A stretch of 57,294 nucleotides of DNA from JAIBJN01 sp035461525 (GTDB taxonomy: Bacteria; Actinomycetota; Thermoleophilia; Gaiellales; Gaiellaceae), in assembly GCA_035461525.1 (NCBI GenBank), contig DATHVD010000044.1, forward strand, positions 1-57,294, read 5' to 3'. This document shows, in pieces, positions 1 through 8,569 of this stretch (positions within the stretch are counted from its first letter, which is position 1; every line of letters starts with the position of its first letter). The notes under the pieces were generated by a model that did not search any database, was not told where the DNA came from, and worked only from the letters and a program-made list of their open reading frames with translations. The position numbers and the translations under genes were made by a program.

Positions 1-139
1 CAAGATCGTGCCGGTGGACGTCCACGTGCCCGGCTGCCCGCCTCGGCCGGAGGCGCTGCTCGAGGGAATCGTCCGTTTGCAGGAGAAGATCCAGGCCGGC
101 GTCCCGCCCGCGTACGAGATCCGGGGGGTGGCGCAGTGA
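1..139 (+). CDS. nuoB: NADH-quinone oxidoreductase subunit B, C-terminal part (5' end outside window)
   Basis: Only the last 45 or so codons are present, reading in the second frame of the window. They include the motif VPGCPPRPEALLEGI, the family's C-terminal signature; its Cys is the last ligand of the N2 4Fe-4S cluster, which passes electrons to quinone in complex I. The stop codon overlaps the nuoC start as GTGA at 136-139, so the two are translationally coupled. The order nuoB-nuoC-nuoD is the standard 14-gene order. The identification is secure from the motif and the context. Confidence 0.93.
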   Translation, partial: KIVPVDVHVPGCPPRPEALLEGIVRLQEKIQAGVPPAYEIRGVAQ

Positions 140-690
140 GCAACGCGGACGTGCCCGGCTTCGTCGAGGAGCGGGAGGGGCACGGCGAGACGACCGTGGT
201 CGTCGAGCGCGAGCAGCTGCTCGAGGCGGCGCGACACCTGCGCGACGGCGCCGGCTTCAACTTCCTCTCGGACATCTCCGTCGCCGACTACCTCGGCTGG
301 GACCGGCCGCGCGTCGCCGGCTACTGGGGCGACGCGCGCGGCCGCGACCTCAACACACCCGGGTCGTGGGGCCTGCAGTCGCAACCAGCGCCGAAGCCGA
401 GGCGCTTCTCCGTGTCCTACCACCTCCTGCGCGTGGAGTCCGGCGCCAGCGAGGCCGTGCGCCTCCGGCTCCAGGCCTGGTGCGAGGACGGCGAGACGGT
501 GCCAAGCCTCGTCTCCGTCTGGCCGACCGCCGACTGGCACGAGCGCGAGGCCTGGGATCTCATGGGGATCGCCTTCGAGGGCCATCCGAACATGAAGCGG
601 ATCCTCCTCGAGGACGACTGGGAGGGCCACCCCCTCCGCAAGGACTATCCGCTCGGCGGCGAGCCTGTGCGCTTCTCGGGGGAGGAGTAG
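136..690 (+). CDS. nuoC: NADH-quinone oxidoreductase subunit C
   Basis: A 184-aa protein of the complex I 30-kDa subunit family, part of the peripheral arm that carries the N2 cluster and contacts quinone. The C-terminal signature is clear: HEREAWDLMGIAFEGHPN at about 136-153, followed by a W-x-G-H-P-L-R-K-D-Y-P-L stretch. It starts with GTG inside the nuoB stop codon (GTGA). The length is normal for a stand-alone NuoC, so this is not the fused NuoCD of enterobacteria. nuoD follows after 7 bp. Confidence 0.95.
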   Translation: MSNADVPGFVEEREGHGETTVVVEREQLLEAARHLRDGAGFNFLSDISVADYLGWDRPRVAGYWGDARGRDLNTPGSWGLQSQPAPKPRRFSVSYHLLRVESGASEAVRLRLQAWCEDGETVPSLVSVWPTADWHEREAWDLMGIAFEGHPNMKRILLEDDWEGHPLRKDYPLGGEPVRFSGEE

Positions 691-697
691 GGAGCCC

Positions 698-1960
698 GTG
701 GCCGTCGCCGAGGGGAAGACCGCGATCTACGAGGGGACGCGCATCCCCGCGCCGATCCCGACCGTCCTCCAGGTCGACCCGGCGCTCCGCGAGGAGGGCG
801 ACATCCTCGAGATCAACTTCGGGCCCAACCACCCCTCCACGCACGGGGTCCTGCGGTTGATCGTCGAGCTGAACGGCGAGGAGGTCGTGGGCCTCGAGGC
901 GGTCGTCGGCTACCTGCACACGGGGTTCGAGAAGAACATGGAGGCGAAGACCTGGTGGAAGGGGATCACGTACCCCGAGCGCATCGACTACGTCTCCTTC
1001 CAGAACAACGAGCTCGTCTTCGTCCTGGCGATCGAGAAGCTGCTCGGGATCGAGCCGCCGCCGAAGGCGCAGTGGATGCGGATGCTCCTCTGCGAGCTGA
1101 ACCGGATCCACTCGCACCTCGTCTGGCTCGGCACGTCGGCGCTCGAGCTGGGAGCGATCTCGATGTTCTGGTACTGCTTCCGCGAGCGCGACGCGATCCT
1201 CGACCTCTTCGAGCTCGTCACCGGCGTCCGCATGCACACGCGCTACTTCCAGGCCGGCGGCCTCGCCGAGGACATCCCGACCGGGTTCTACGACGAGTGC
1301 CGGGCCTTCGCCGACACGATGCAGCGGCGTGTCGACGAGTACGAAGCCCTCCTCTCCGGCCAGGCGATCTGGCTCGAGCGGACGAAGGGGATCGGGCTCC
1401 TCTCGGCGGCCGACGCGATCGCCCTCGGCCAGTCCGGGCCGGTGCTGCGGGCGTCCGGCGTGAACTGGGACCTCCGCAAGCAGCAGCCGTACCTCGCCTA
1501 CGACCAGGTCGAGTTCGACGTGCCCGTCTACTCCAACGGCGACGTCTTCGACCGCTACAAGGTGCACATGGACGAGATGCGCGAGTCGACTCGCATCGTC
1601 CAGCAGGCGCTCGAGGGCATGCCCGAGGGGCCGTGGATCGTGGACGACCGCAAGATCGTTCTCCCGCCCCGGCACGAGCTGCACACGTCGATGGAAAGCC
1701 TCATCCACCACTTCAAGCTCGTGACCGAGGGCTACCGCGTGCCCGAAGGAGAGGTGTACGTCACGATCGAGTCGCCGCGGGGCGAGCTCGGCTGCTACGT
1801 CGTCTCCGACGGCGGCCCGAAGCCGTGGCGCGTCAAGTTCCGCGCCCCCTCGTTCGTCGCCCTCGAGGCGACGGCCACCTGCATGAGCGACGCGCTCGTC
1901 GCCGACCTGATCGCCATCGTCGGCTCGCTCGACACCGTCATGGGCGAGGTCGACCGGTGA
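698..1960 (+). CDS. nuoD: NADH-quinone oxidoreductase subunit D
   Basis: A 420-aa protein of the 49-kDa subunit family, related to [NiFe]-hydrogenase large subunits, which helps form the quinone site of complex I. Visible hallmarks are FGPNHPSTHGVLR near the N-terminus, LHTGFEKNMEAKTW, and the motif YPERIDYVSFQNN. It ends in the usual LD-x-V-M-G-E-V-D-R. The start is GTG at 698 with GGAG just upstream at 691-694. The last codons overlap the nuoE start as GTGA at 1957-1960. Length and motif order are normal. Confidence 0.96.
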   Translation: MAVAEGKTAIYEGTRIPAPIPTVLQVDPALREEGDILEINFGPNHPSTHGVLRLIVELNGEEVVGLEAVVGYLHTGFEKNMEAKTWWKGITYPERIDYVSFQNNELVFVLAIEKLLGIEPPPKAQWMRMLLCELNRIHSHLVWLGTSALELGAISMFWYCFRERDAILDLFELVTGVRMHTRYFQAGGLAEDIPTGFYDECRAFADTMQRRVDEYEALLSGQAIWLERTKGIGLLSAADAIALGQSGPVLRASGVNWDLRKQQPYLAYDQVEFDVPVYSNGDVFDRYKVHMDEMRESTRIVQQALEGMPEGPWIVDDRKIVLPPRHELHTSMESLIHHFKLVTEGYRVPEGEVYVTIESPRGELGCYVVSDGGPKPWRVKFRAPSFVALEATATCMSDALVADLIAIVGSLDTVMGEVDR

Positions 1961-2427
1961 GCGGCCTCTACGAGGTGATCCGCGAGGTGGCCACGGAGTA
2001 CCCGGACCACCGCTCGGCCGTGATGCCGGCGCTGCGGCTCGCCCAGGCCGAGCACGGCGGCTGGCTCCCTCCGGAGGCCTTCCGGGAGGTCGCGGACGCG
2101 CTCGAGCTGACGCCCGCGTACTGCAAGGCCGTGGCGAGCTTCTACGACATGTTCCACCTCGAGCCGGTTGGGCGCCACATGGTCGAGGTGTGCACGAACA
2201 TCTCCTGCGCGCTCGTCGGCGCCCAGCAGGTGCTCGAGGCGTTCGAGCGCGAGCTCGGCGTCGAGGCGGGCGGGACGACCGAGGACGGCGAGGTGACGCT
2301 GCGCACGGTCGAGTGCGCGGGTGGCTGCGGCTGGGGAACGGTCGTCGCCGTCGATCACCGCTACCGCGAGCCGGTGCGCCCCGAGGACGTCCCGGGAATC
2401 GTGAAGGAGCTGCGTGGTGGCGCGTAG
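1957..2427 (+). CDS. nuoE: NADH-quinone oxidoreductase subunit E (2Fe-2S)
   Basis: A 156-aa thioredoxin-fold 2Fe-2S protein of the 24-kDa family in the NADH dehydrogenase module. The four cluster ligands are visible: C79 and C84 (CTNISC), then C120 and C124 (CAGGC). The frame is open far upstream of this gene, but similarity begins only at GTG 1957 (MSGLYEVIREV). That GTG also overlaps the nuoD stop, so it is taken as the start. The 3' end overlaps nuoF by about 14 bp. It hands electrons from FMN towards the NuoG chain. Confidence 0.94.
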   Translation: MSGLYEVIREVATEYPDHRSAVMPALRLAQAEHGGWLPPEAFREVADALELTPAYCKAVASFYDMFHLEPVGRHMVEVCTNISCALVGAQQVLEAFERELGVEAGGTTEDGEVTLRTVECAGGCGWGTVVAVDHRYREPVRPEDVPGIVKELRGGA

Positions 2428-3775
2428 GGAGCTCCTCTTCCAGCACGCCGAGGAGCGCGACCTGACGAAGCTGGCCGAGTACGAGGCCGTCGGCGGCTAC
2501 GCCTCGCTGAAGAAGGCGCTCGGGATGGAGCGCCAGGCGGTGCTCGACGAGCTCCTCGCCGCCAACGTGCGCGGGCGGGGCGGCGCCGGCTTCCCGATGG
2601 GCCGCAAAGCGAGCTTCCTGCCGAAGCCGGAGGACACGACGAAGCCGATCTACCTCGTCGTCAACGCCGACGAGTCGGAGCCGGGGACGTTCAAGGACCG
2701 CGAGATCATGCTCCGGGTCCCGCACATGCTGCTCGAGGGCATCGCGGTCGCGTGCTACACGATCGGGTCGACGCAGGCCTTCGTCTACCTCCGGGGCGAG
2801 TACCTGACCGAGTTCGAGGTCGTGGTCGCCGCCCTCGAGGAGGCGCGCGCGGCCGGCTACGTCGGCCCCGACGTGCTCGGCCCCGGCCGGGATCTCACCG
2901 TCGTCGTCCACCGCGGCGCGGGCGCGTACATCTGCGGCGAGGAGACCGGTCTTCTCGAGTCGCTCGAGGGCAAGCGCGGCCAGCCACGGACGAAGCCGCC
3001 GTTCCCGGCCGTCTCGGGGCTCTACGCCTCGCCGACCCTCATCAACAACGTCGAGACACTGGCGACCGTGCCGAAGATCCTCGAGATCGGCGGCGAGGCC
3101 TACGCGCGGATCGGAGTCGAGAACTCCGCCGGGACGCGTGTCTTCTCGCTCTCGGGCAACGTCGCCCGCGGCGGCAACTACGAGCTCGAGCTGGGAACCA
3201 CGCTGCGCGAGCTCGTCTACGACCTCGGCGGCGGCATCCCCGACGGGCGCGAACTGAAGGCGATCATCCCCGGCGGCTCGTCCGTGCCCGTCCTCTCGGC
3301 GGCCGAGGTGGACACGCCGCTCGACTTCGACGCCATGGCCGAGGCGGGCACGATGCTCGGCTCGGGCGCGGTGATCGTCATCGACGACCGCTGCTGCATG
3401 GTGCAGCTCGGGCTCCGGGTCGCGCAGTTCTACATGCACGAGTCGTGCGGGAAGTGCACGCCGTGCCGCGAGGGGACGCGCTGGATGGTGCAGCTCCTGC
3501 GCAAGATCGAGGAGGGCGAGGCAACACAGGGCGAGCTCGACGTCCTCCTGAACGTGTGCGACCGCATCCTCGGCAACTGCCTCTGCCCGCTCGGGGACGC
3601 GGCGGCGATGCCGGTGGCGAGCTACGTGGCCAAGTTCCGCGACGAGTTCCAGCGCCACATCGACGAGGGCGGCTGCCCCTTCGGCGGCGCCTCGTCGCTC
3701 CAGGGCGTCCTCGCCCCGGTCGACCAGCACCACGCCCACCTCCGCGGCCAGATCGAGGTTCCGACCCACGCATGA
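2414..3775 (+). CDS. nuoF: NADH-quinone oxidoreductase subunit F (NADH/FMN, 4Fe-4S)
   Basis: A 453-aa NADH-oxidising subunit. It carries the glycine-rich NADH/FMN segments GRGGAGFPMG (about 54) and GAGAYICGEETGLLESLEG (about 172-190). The 4Fe-4S ligands are in ESCGKCTPCREG (C345, C348, C351) with the fourth Cys near 391. The start is GTG 2414 or the adjacent GTG 2417; both lie inside the end of nuoE. It is followed by an unusual 237-bp gap before nuoG, whereas the other joints in this operon are nearly seamless. Confidence 0.96.
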   Translation: MVARRELLFQHAEERDLTKLAEYEAVGGYASLKKALGMERQAVLDELLAANVRGRGGAGFPMGRKASFLPKPEDTTKPIYLVVNADESEPGTFKDREIMLRVPHMLLEGIAVACYTIGSTQAFVYLRGEYLTEFEVVVAALEEARAAGYVGPDVLGPGRDLTVVVHRGAGAYICGEETGLLESLEGKRGQPRTKPPFPAVSGLYASPTLINNVETLATVPKILEIGGEAYARIGVENSAGTRVFSLSGNVARGGNYELELGTTLRELVYDLGGGIPDGRELKAIIPGGSSVPVLSAAEVDTPLDFDAMAEAGTMLGSGAVIVIDDRCCMVQLGLRVAQFYMHESCGKCTPCREGTRWMVQLLRKIEEGEATQGELDVLLNVCDRILGNCLCPLGDAAAMPVASYVAKFRDEFQRHIDEGGCPFGGASSLQGVLAPVDQHHAHLRGQIEVPTHA

Positions 3776-4012
3776 CCCGTCCGTTCCGGCCATCTCCTGC
3801 GGGGCCGCCGCTGACCACCCGCCGCCTCGAGCTTAACGCGCGAATCCGCGCGCGTGGGTCGCGCTTCGTGACGAGAGCGTGCCGATGAGCGTCGCTCAGC
3901 TCCGACTCGCTCGCGCGGGGGAAACCCCACGCGCCCCCTTCCTCGATGCCGTGAGGGAACGTCCCGGTTCCCTCACAGGCCTTCCACACGTTCATCGGCC
4001 TGAGGCCGGCCG
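3776..4012 (+). promoter_or_regulatory. Structured nuoF-nuoG intergenic region with consecutive stem-loops
   Basis: This is the only large gap within the nuo operon, and it holds several inverted repeats. One is TGAGC/GCTCA at 3886-3898. Another is a G/C-rich stem 3913-3934 with an AAA loop and one bulged A. The third is a perfect 10-bp stem GTGAGGGAAC/GTTCCCTCAC at 3951-3976. The fourth, CATCGGCC/GGCCGATG at 3993-4015, has the nuoG ATG in its 3' arm and a TGAGG Shine-Dalgarno-like stretch in its loop. The segment 3850-3858 is also perfectly complementary to 3926-3934, so two mutually exclusive folds are possible. No T-tract follows any stem. A regulatory or processing role is inference. Confidence 0.45.
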
Positions 4013-6217
4013 ATGAGCACACCCGAGCTCGTCACCGTCATTATCGACGGCCGGGAGATCCAGGTCCCGAAGGGCCAGGGCGTGGTCGAGACTGCGAACT
4101 CCGCCGGGATCGAGATCCCCGTCTTCTGCTACGAGCCGCGCCTCGGGCCGCCGGTCGGCGCCTGCCGCATGTGCCTCTGCGAGGTCGAGGGGATGCCGAA
4201 GCTCCAGGCGGCCTGCACGCTCACCGCGCAGGACGGCCTCGTGCTCCGGACGGCGGCGGCGAGCGAGAAGGCGGCCGAGGGCCAGAATGCGATCCTCGAG
4301 TTCATCCTCCTGAACCACCCGCTCGACTGCCCCGACTGCGACAAGGGCGGCGAGTGCCCGCTCCAGGACCTGACGTTCCGCTTCGGGCCTGGCACGACGC
4401 GGATGCACTTCCCCAAGCGGACGTTCGACAAGCCGATCCCGGTCTCGCCTCTGATCGCGCTCGACCGCGAGCGCTGCATCCTCTGCTACCGCTGCACGCG
4501 CTTCTCAGAGACCGTCGCCGAAGACGGCCAGCTCGTCGCCCTCAACCGCGGCGCGCAGTCGATCATCGCCACCTTCGAGGACGAGCCCTACCGGGCGCAC
4601 TTCTCCGGCAACGTCGTCGAGCTCTGTCCCGTGGGGGCACTCACGTCCACGACCTACCGCTTCCGCGCCCGCCCCTGGGAGACGCAGAACGTGCCCACGG
4701 TCTGCGGCCTCTGCCCCGTCGGCTGCAACGTCTGGGCGGGGACGCGCGAGGGGAAGATGGTGCGCGTCCTCTCGCGCAATCACCCCGAGGTGGACGAGGG
4801 CTGGCTCTGCGACAAGGGCCGCTTCGCCTACGACCACGTGCACGCCGACGACCGCGTCCGGGCGCCGCTCCTCCGCGTGCGCAGGCGCGGGTTCGACGAG
4901 GTCTCCTTCGAGGACGCGCTCGACGCCGCGGAGACGGGCCTGCGCGATGCGGGCGGCTCAGTCGTCGTCGCCTTCTCGGGCGCGGAGACCGTCGAGCACG
5001 CCACGGCCCTGGCCCGCCTCGCGCGCGAGGGGCTCGGCGCGCACGCGGCGCTCCTGCCCGACGACTGGGATCCCGGACTCGAGGCCTTCCGCGCGCCGCT
5101 CGCGGCGATCGCGGACGCCGAGGTCTGCCTCGTCGTCGGCGACCAGCCGGTGATCGAGCGCGCGCCCCTCGTCGACCTCTGGCTGCGCACGGCCCGCCGC
5201 AACGGGGCCGAGGTGATCGAGGCGCACCCGGCGGGCGACGTCCAGGTCCCCCCCGGGTCGGCGGCGCACGTCTGCGCCGCGCTCCGCGAGGGCGGCGACG
5301 TCCCGACCGAGCTCCGCGCCGCCTCCGAGCGGCTACGCGGCGCGACCCGGATCGCCATCGTCTGGTCGGACGACGACCCCACCGGCGGGCGCCACGTCGG
5401 CGCGCTCGCCAACGAGCTGCACGACAGCCTCCGCGCGGCGGTCTCCGTCTACGCGCTCCCGCGCTCGCCCAACGGACGCGGCGTCGCGGCCGCGTGGAAC
5501 GCCCTCGGCGGGGAGGAGGACGAGATCCCGGCCGAGGGCGAGATCGGCGCGCTCGTCGTCTCCGGCGACGAGGCGGCGGCAGACCCGCGCGTCCGCGAGC
5601 TGGCGGCGCGGGCGCGCTTCGTGCTCACGACCGCGATGTTCCAGAGCGACGTCACCGGCTGGTCGCACCTCGTCCTCCCGGGCACGAGCTACCTCGAGCG
5701 CGAGGGCACGTTCGTGAACCTCGAGGGCCGCCCGCAGAGATTGCGGCGCGCCGTCGTTCCGGCGTGGCTCGACGAGCTCGAGTGGCTCTCCCGCCTGGCC
5801 GAGCGCTTCGGCGTCGCCGTCGATGCCTGGGCCGCTCCCTCGGCCGACGGGCGCGCCGAGCTGCCGCCCGCGGACGAGTTCGCCTGGTCGCACCCCGATC
5901 CGCAGGCGCCCTCCGGCCGGCCGGCCGGGCCTGGCCTCGAGCTCGTGCGCTACCGCGCCCTCTTCAGCGGCTCCGCCGTGGAGCGAGTCCCGCAGCTCGC
6001 CTTCCAGCGCCCGGCGCCCGAGGTCGAGCTCTCCCACGAGGACGCTCGGACGCGCGGGATCGCCGCGGGCGAGACGGTGCGGGTGACCTCGAACGGCACC
6101 TCCCGCGAGCTGCGCGCGAGGCTCAGCCGCCGCCTGCGAAGCGGCGTCGTCCGCATCGCGGGAGACCACGCCGAGGGCTTCGAGGACCGCGTCCAGGTGG
6201 AGAGGACGGATGCCTGA
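4013..6217 (+). CDS. nuoG: NADH-quinone oxidoreductase subunit G
   Basis: A 734-aa multi-cluster subunit. The ligands are laid out as in the family. The 2Fe-2S ligands are C39, C51, C54 and C68. The His-Cys3 4Fe-4S ligands are H102, C106, C109 and C115. A further 4Fe-4S cluster begins at C155-x2-C158-x2-C161. Near residue 231 the motif CGLCPVGC opens a molybdopterin-oxidoreductase-like domain, which has no catalytic role in complex I. The C-terminal part is shorter than in E. coli NuoG. The ATG at 4013 lies in the arm of a stem-loop. The stop overlaps the nuoH start by 8 bp. Confidence 0.95.
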   Translation: MSTPELVTVIIDGREIQVPKGQGVVETANSAGIEIPVFCYEPRLGPPVGACRMCLCEVEGMPKLQAACTLTAQDGLVLRTAAASEKAAEGQNAILEFILLNHPLDCPDCDKGGECPLQDLTFRFGPGTTRMHFPKRTFDKPIPVSPLIALDRERCILCYRCTRFSETVAEDGQLVALNRGAQSIIATFEDEPYRAHFSGNVVELCPVGALTSTTYRFRARPWETQNVPTVCGLCPVGCNVWAGTREGKMVRVLSRNHPEVDEGWLCDKGRFAYDHVHADDRVRAPLLRVRRRGFDEVSFEDALDAAETGLRDAGGSVVVAFSGAETVEHATALARLAREGLGAHAALLPDDWDPGLEAFRAPLAAIADAEVCLVVGDQPVIERAPLVDLWLRTARRNGAEVIEAHPAGDVQVPPGSAAHVCAALREGGDVPTELRAASERLRGATRIAIVWSDDDPTGGRHVGALANELHDSLRAAVSVYALPRSPNGRGVAAAWNALGGEEDEIPAEGEIGALVVSGDEAAADPRVRELAARARFVLTTAMFQSDVTGWSHLVLPGTSYLEREGTFVNLEGRPQRLRRAVVPAWLDELEWLSRLAERFGVAVDAWAAPSADGRAELPPADEFAWSHPDPQAPSGRPAGPGLELVRYRALFSGSAVERVPQLAFQRPAPEVELSHEDARTRGIAAGETVRVTSNGTSRELRARLSRRLRSGVVRIAGDHAEGFEDRVQVERTDA

Positions 6218-7205
6218 GGCTCTGAACGAGCCGTGGTGGATCCACGTCGCCAAGGCGCTCGTCGTCGTCAACGTCGTGCTGTTCGCCTTCGCCTACGCGA
6301 CCTGGCTCGAGCGGAAGGTGCTGGGGCGGATGCAGCTCCGCTACGGCCCCAACCGGGCCGGCCCGTACGGCCTGCTGCAGCCGATCGCGGACCTCGTGAA
6401 GCTCATTCGCAAGCAGAGCTTCCGCCCACAGGGCGCGATCGAGCTCCTCTACTTCGGCGCTCCCGTCCTGGCGGCTTTCACGGCCCTGACCGCCTTCAGC
6501 GTCATCCCCTTCGGCGGCGTCTGGGAGGTCGGGGACTACCACGTCACGGGTCGCGTCGTGGACGTCTCCATCGCCCTCCTCCTTCTCTTCGCCGTCGGCG
6601 CGATGGGCCTCTACGCCTTCCTCGTCGGCGGCTGGGCGAGCGACTCGAAGTTCTCGCTCCTCGGCTCCATGCGGACGGCCGCCCAGCTCGTCTCCTACGA
6701 GGTCTCGCTCGCGCTCTCCGTGCTCGGCGTCGTCATCATGGCCGGCTCCCTCTCGCTCGTCGAGATCGTGGAGGAGCAGCAGGCGACAATCTGGTTCGCG
6801 GGGCCGCAGTTCGTCGCGCTCCTCGTCTTCTTCGTCGCCGGGGTCGCCGAGACGAACCGGCCGCCCTTCGACCTGCCCGAGGCCGAGCAGGAGCTCGTGG
6901 CCGGCTACCACACGGAGTACAGCGGCATGCGCTTCGGCCTCTTCTCGATGGCCGAGTACATCAACATGATCACGCTCTCCGGCCTCGCCGTGACGCTTTT
7001 CTTCGGCGGCTGGGGAGGGCCGTTCCTGCCAGGGCCGGTCTGGTTCCTCGTCAAGCTCGCGCTCGTCGTCTTCGTCTTCATGTGGCTACGCGCGACGCTG
7101 CCGCGCCTGCGCTACGACCAGCTGATGAAGTTCGGCTGGAAGATCCTCCTCCCGGTCGCCACCCTGAACGCGCTCGTGACCGCGATCCTCGTCGTCGCCC
7201 TCTAA
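6210..7205 (+). CDS. nuoH: NADH-quinone oxidoreductase subunit H
   Basis: A 331-aa membrane subunit that joins the peripheral and membrane arms and forms part of the quinone channel. The conserved loops are present: WLERKVLGRMQLRYGPNRAG near residue 30 and ETNRPPFDLPEAEQELVAGY near 214. About eight hydrophobic segments are visible, as in the family. ATG 6210 overlaps the end of nuoG. The length is typical. Confidence 0.96.
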   Translation: MPEALNEPWWIHVAKALVVVNVVLFAFAYATWLERKVLGRMQLRYGPNRAGPYGLLQPIADLVKLIRKQSFRPQGAIELLYFGAPVLAAFTALTAFSVIPFGGVWEVGDYHVTGRVVDVSIALLLLFAVGAMGLYAFLVGGWASDSKFSLLGSMRTAAQLVSYEVSLALSVLGVVIMAGSLSLVEIVEEQQATIWFAGPQFVALLVFFVAGVAETNRPPFDLPEAEQELVAGYHTEYSGMRFGLFSMAEYINMITLSGLAVTLFFGGWGGPFLPGPVWFLVKLALVVFVFMWLRATLPRLRYDQLMKFGWKILLPVATLNALVTAILVVAL

Positions 7206-7218
7206 TGTCCTCCAGCCG

Positions 7219-7716
7219 ATGAGCCCGCAGCCATTCGACTCCCTCCGCGGCTTCGCCGTCACGTTCCGGCAGATGTTCAAGAGGCCGATCACGCAGCAGT
7301 ACCCGGAGTACAAGCGGCCGGTGTACCCGCGCTTCCGCGGCCGCCACCGCCTCTGGCTGCACTCCAACGGCCTGGAGAAGTGCGTCGGCTGCTCGCTCTG
7401 CGCCGCCGCGTGCCCCGCGGACTGCATCCGCGTCGTCGCCGCCGAGAACACGCCCGAGAACCGCATGTCGGCGGGCGAGCGCTACGCGCGCATCTACGAG
7501 ATCAACCTCTCGCGCTGCATTTTCTGCGGCTACTGCGAGCTGGCGTGCCCCTTCGACGCGATCACGCTCGAGGCCGAGTACGAGATCTCGGAGTACTCGC
7601 GCGACGACCTCATCTACACGAAGGACATGCTCCTCGCCGAGCCGGTGAAGCGGATGCCGGTCGCCGACCGGGAGCTCTACGACTCGCCGACGCCCGTCTG
7701 GAAGGCCGAGAGCTAG
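7219..7716 (+). CDS. nuoI: NADH-quinone oxidoreductase subunit I (two 4Fe-4S)
   Basis: A 165-aa ferredoxin-type subunit carrying clusters N6a and N6b. The two 4Fe-4S motifs are CVGCSLCAAACP (C55, C58, C61, C65) and CIFCGYCELACP (C100, C103, C106, C110). It relays electrons from NuoG to NuoB. The start is ATG 7219, 13 bp after nuoH. The stop TAG shares one base with the nuoJ GTG start. Confidence 0.96.
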   Translation: MSPQPFDSLRGFAVTFRQMFKRPITQQYPEYKRPVYPRFRGRHRLWLHSNGLEKCVGCSLCAAACPADCIRVVAAENTPENRMSAGERYARIYEINLSRCIFCGYCELACPFDAITLEAEYEISEYSRDDLIYTKDMLLAEPVKRMPVADRELYDSPTPVWKAES

Positions 7717-8255
7717 TGGACGCCGGCGAGATCCTCGTCTGGGTCGTCTGGGTCGTCGCGGCCCTCACGCTCGTCTCCACGGGGCTCGCGGTCGTCCTCT
7801 TCTCGAACCCCTTCTACAGCGCCCTCGCCCTGATCGGGAACCTGGCCTCGCTCGCCGTGCTCTACCTGCTCCTCGCGGCCGAGTTCGTGGCGGCGGCGCA
7901 GGTGCTCGTCTACGCCGGCGCCGTCGTCGTCATGTTCCTCTTCGTCATCGCCTACCTCGGCGGGCGCGCCGACGCGCCGTGGGCGGGCGGGCCGACGCTA
8001 CAGGCCGTGGCCGCGGTCGTCGCCGCCGCCGCGATCGGGGTCGAGATCATCGTCGTCATCGCCCTCAAGGCGGGCGACCGCCTCACGAGCGTGGCCGAGG
8101 TCTCGGACGCGTTCGGCTCGCCGGCCGAGATCGGGATGCTCTTCCTCCGCGACCACCTGCTCGCGTTCGAGGCGATCGCGATCGTCCTCCTCGTGGCCAC
8201 GATCGCGGGCGTCGTCCTCGGGAGCGCGCTCCCGAAGGAGCAGGAGGAAGGCTAG
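7716..8255 (+). CDS. nuoJ: NADH-quinone oxidoreductase subunit J
   Basis: A 179-aa hydrophobic protein with about five membrane segments. The family pattern NPFYSALALIGNLASLAVLY is followed by AEFVAAAQVLVYAGAVVVMF, the helix containing the pi-bulge region typical of NuoJ. The frame is open upstream, but GTG 7716 (MDAGEILVW) is chosen because it abuts the nuoI stop and gives the normal length. The stop TAG 8253-8255 shares its last base with the nuoK GTG. Confidence 0.94.
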   Translation: MDAGEILVWVVWVVAALTLVSTGLAVVLFSNPFYSALALIGNLASLAVLYLLLAAEFVAAAQVLVYAGAVVVMFLFVIAYLGGRADAPWAGGPTLQAVAAVVAAAAIGVEIIVVIALKAGDRLTSVAEVSDAFGSPAEIGMLFLRDHLLAFEAIAIVLLVATIAGVVLGSALPKEQEEG

Positions 8256-8563
8256 TGCTCGGGCCCGGGATCGCCGCCTACCTCGTCCTCTCGGTCGTCC
8301 TCTTCGCCACCGGGGCCCTCGGCGTCCTCGTCCGCCGCAGCCCCTTGATCATCCTCCTGGCCCTGGAGGTGATGCTGAACGCGGGCAACCTCGCGCTCAT
8401 CGCCTTCGCGCGGCAGCTCGGCGACGGCGACGGGCACATCTTCGCGCTCAGCGTCATGGTCGTCGCCGCGGCGGAGGCCGTCGTCGGACTTGGCCTCATC
8501 GTCGCGGTCGCGCGCAAGCGCGCGGCCCTCGATGTCGACGAGCTGAGCTTCCTCCGAGGCTGA
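8255..8563 (+). CDS. nuoK: NADH-quinone oxidoreductase subunit K
   Basis: A 102-aa membrane subunit with three transmembrane helices, related to MrpC of multi-subunit antiporters. Both proton-path glutamates are visible, in LLALEVMLNAGNLALIAFA and in AAAEAVVGLGLIVA. GTG 8255 is chosen because it overlaps the nuoJ stop by one base and gives the standard length of about 100 aa. nuoL follows after 6 bp. Confidence 0.94.
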   Translation: MLGPGIAAYLVLSVVLFATGALGVLVRRSPLIILLALEVMLNAGNLALIAFARQLGDGDGHIFALSVMVVAAAEAVVGLGLIVAVARKRAALDVDELSFLRG

Positions 8564-8569
8564 CGCGAC

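Noticed and set aside
560..3793. A 1077-codon open frame on the minus strand opposite nuoC-nuoF
   Set aside because: No domain, skewed composition, and fully covered by conserved nuo genes on the other strand.
3772..3888. A 38-codon ATG frame directly after nuoF
   Set aside because: It overlaps the nuoF stop as ATGA, but the product is a basic, Pro/Arg-rich string without a recognisable motif, and the same bases form stem-loops.
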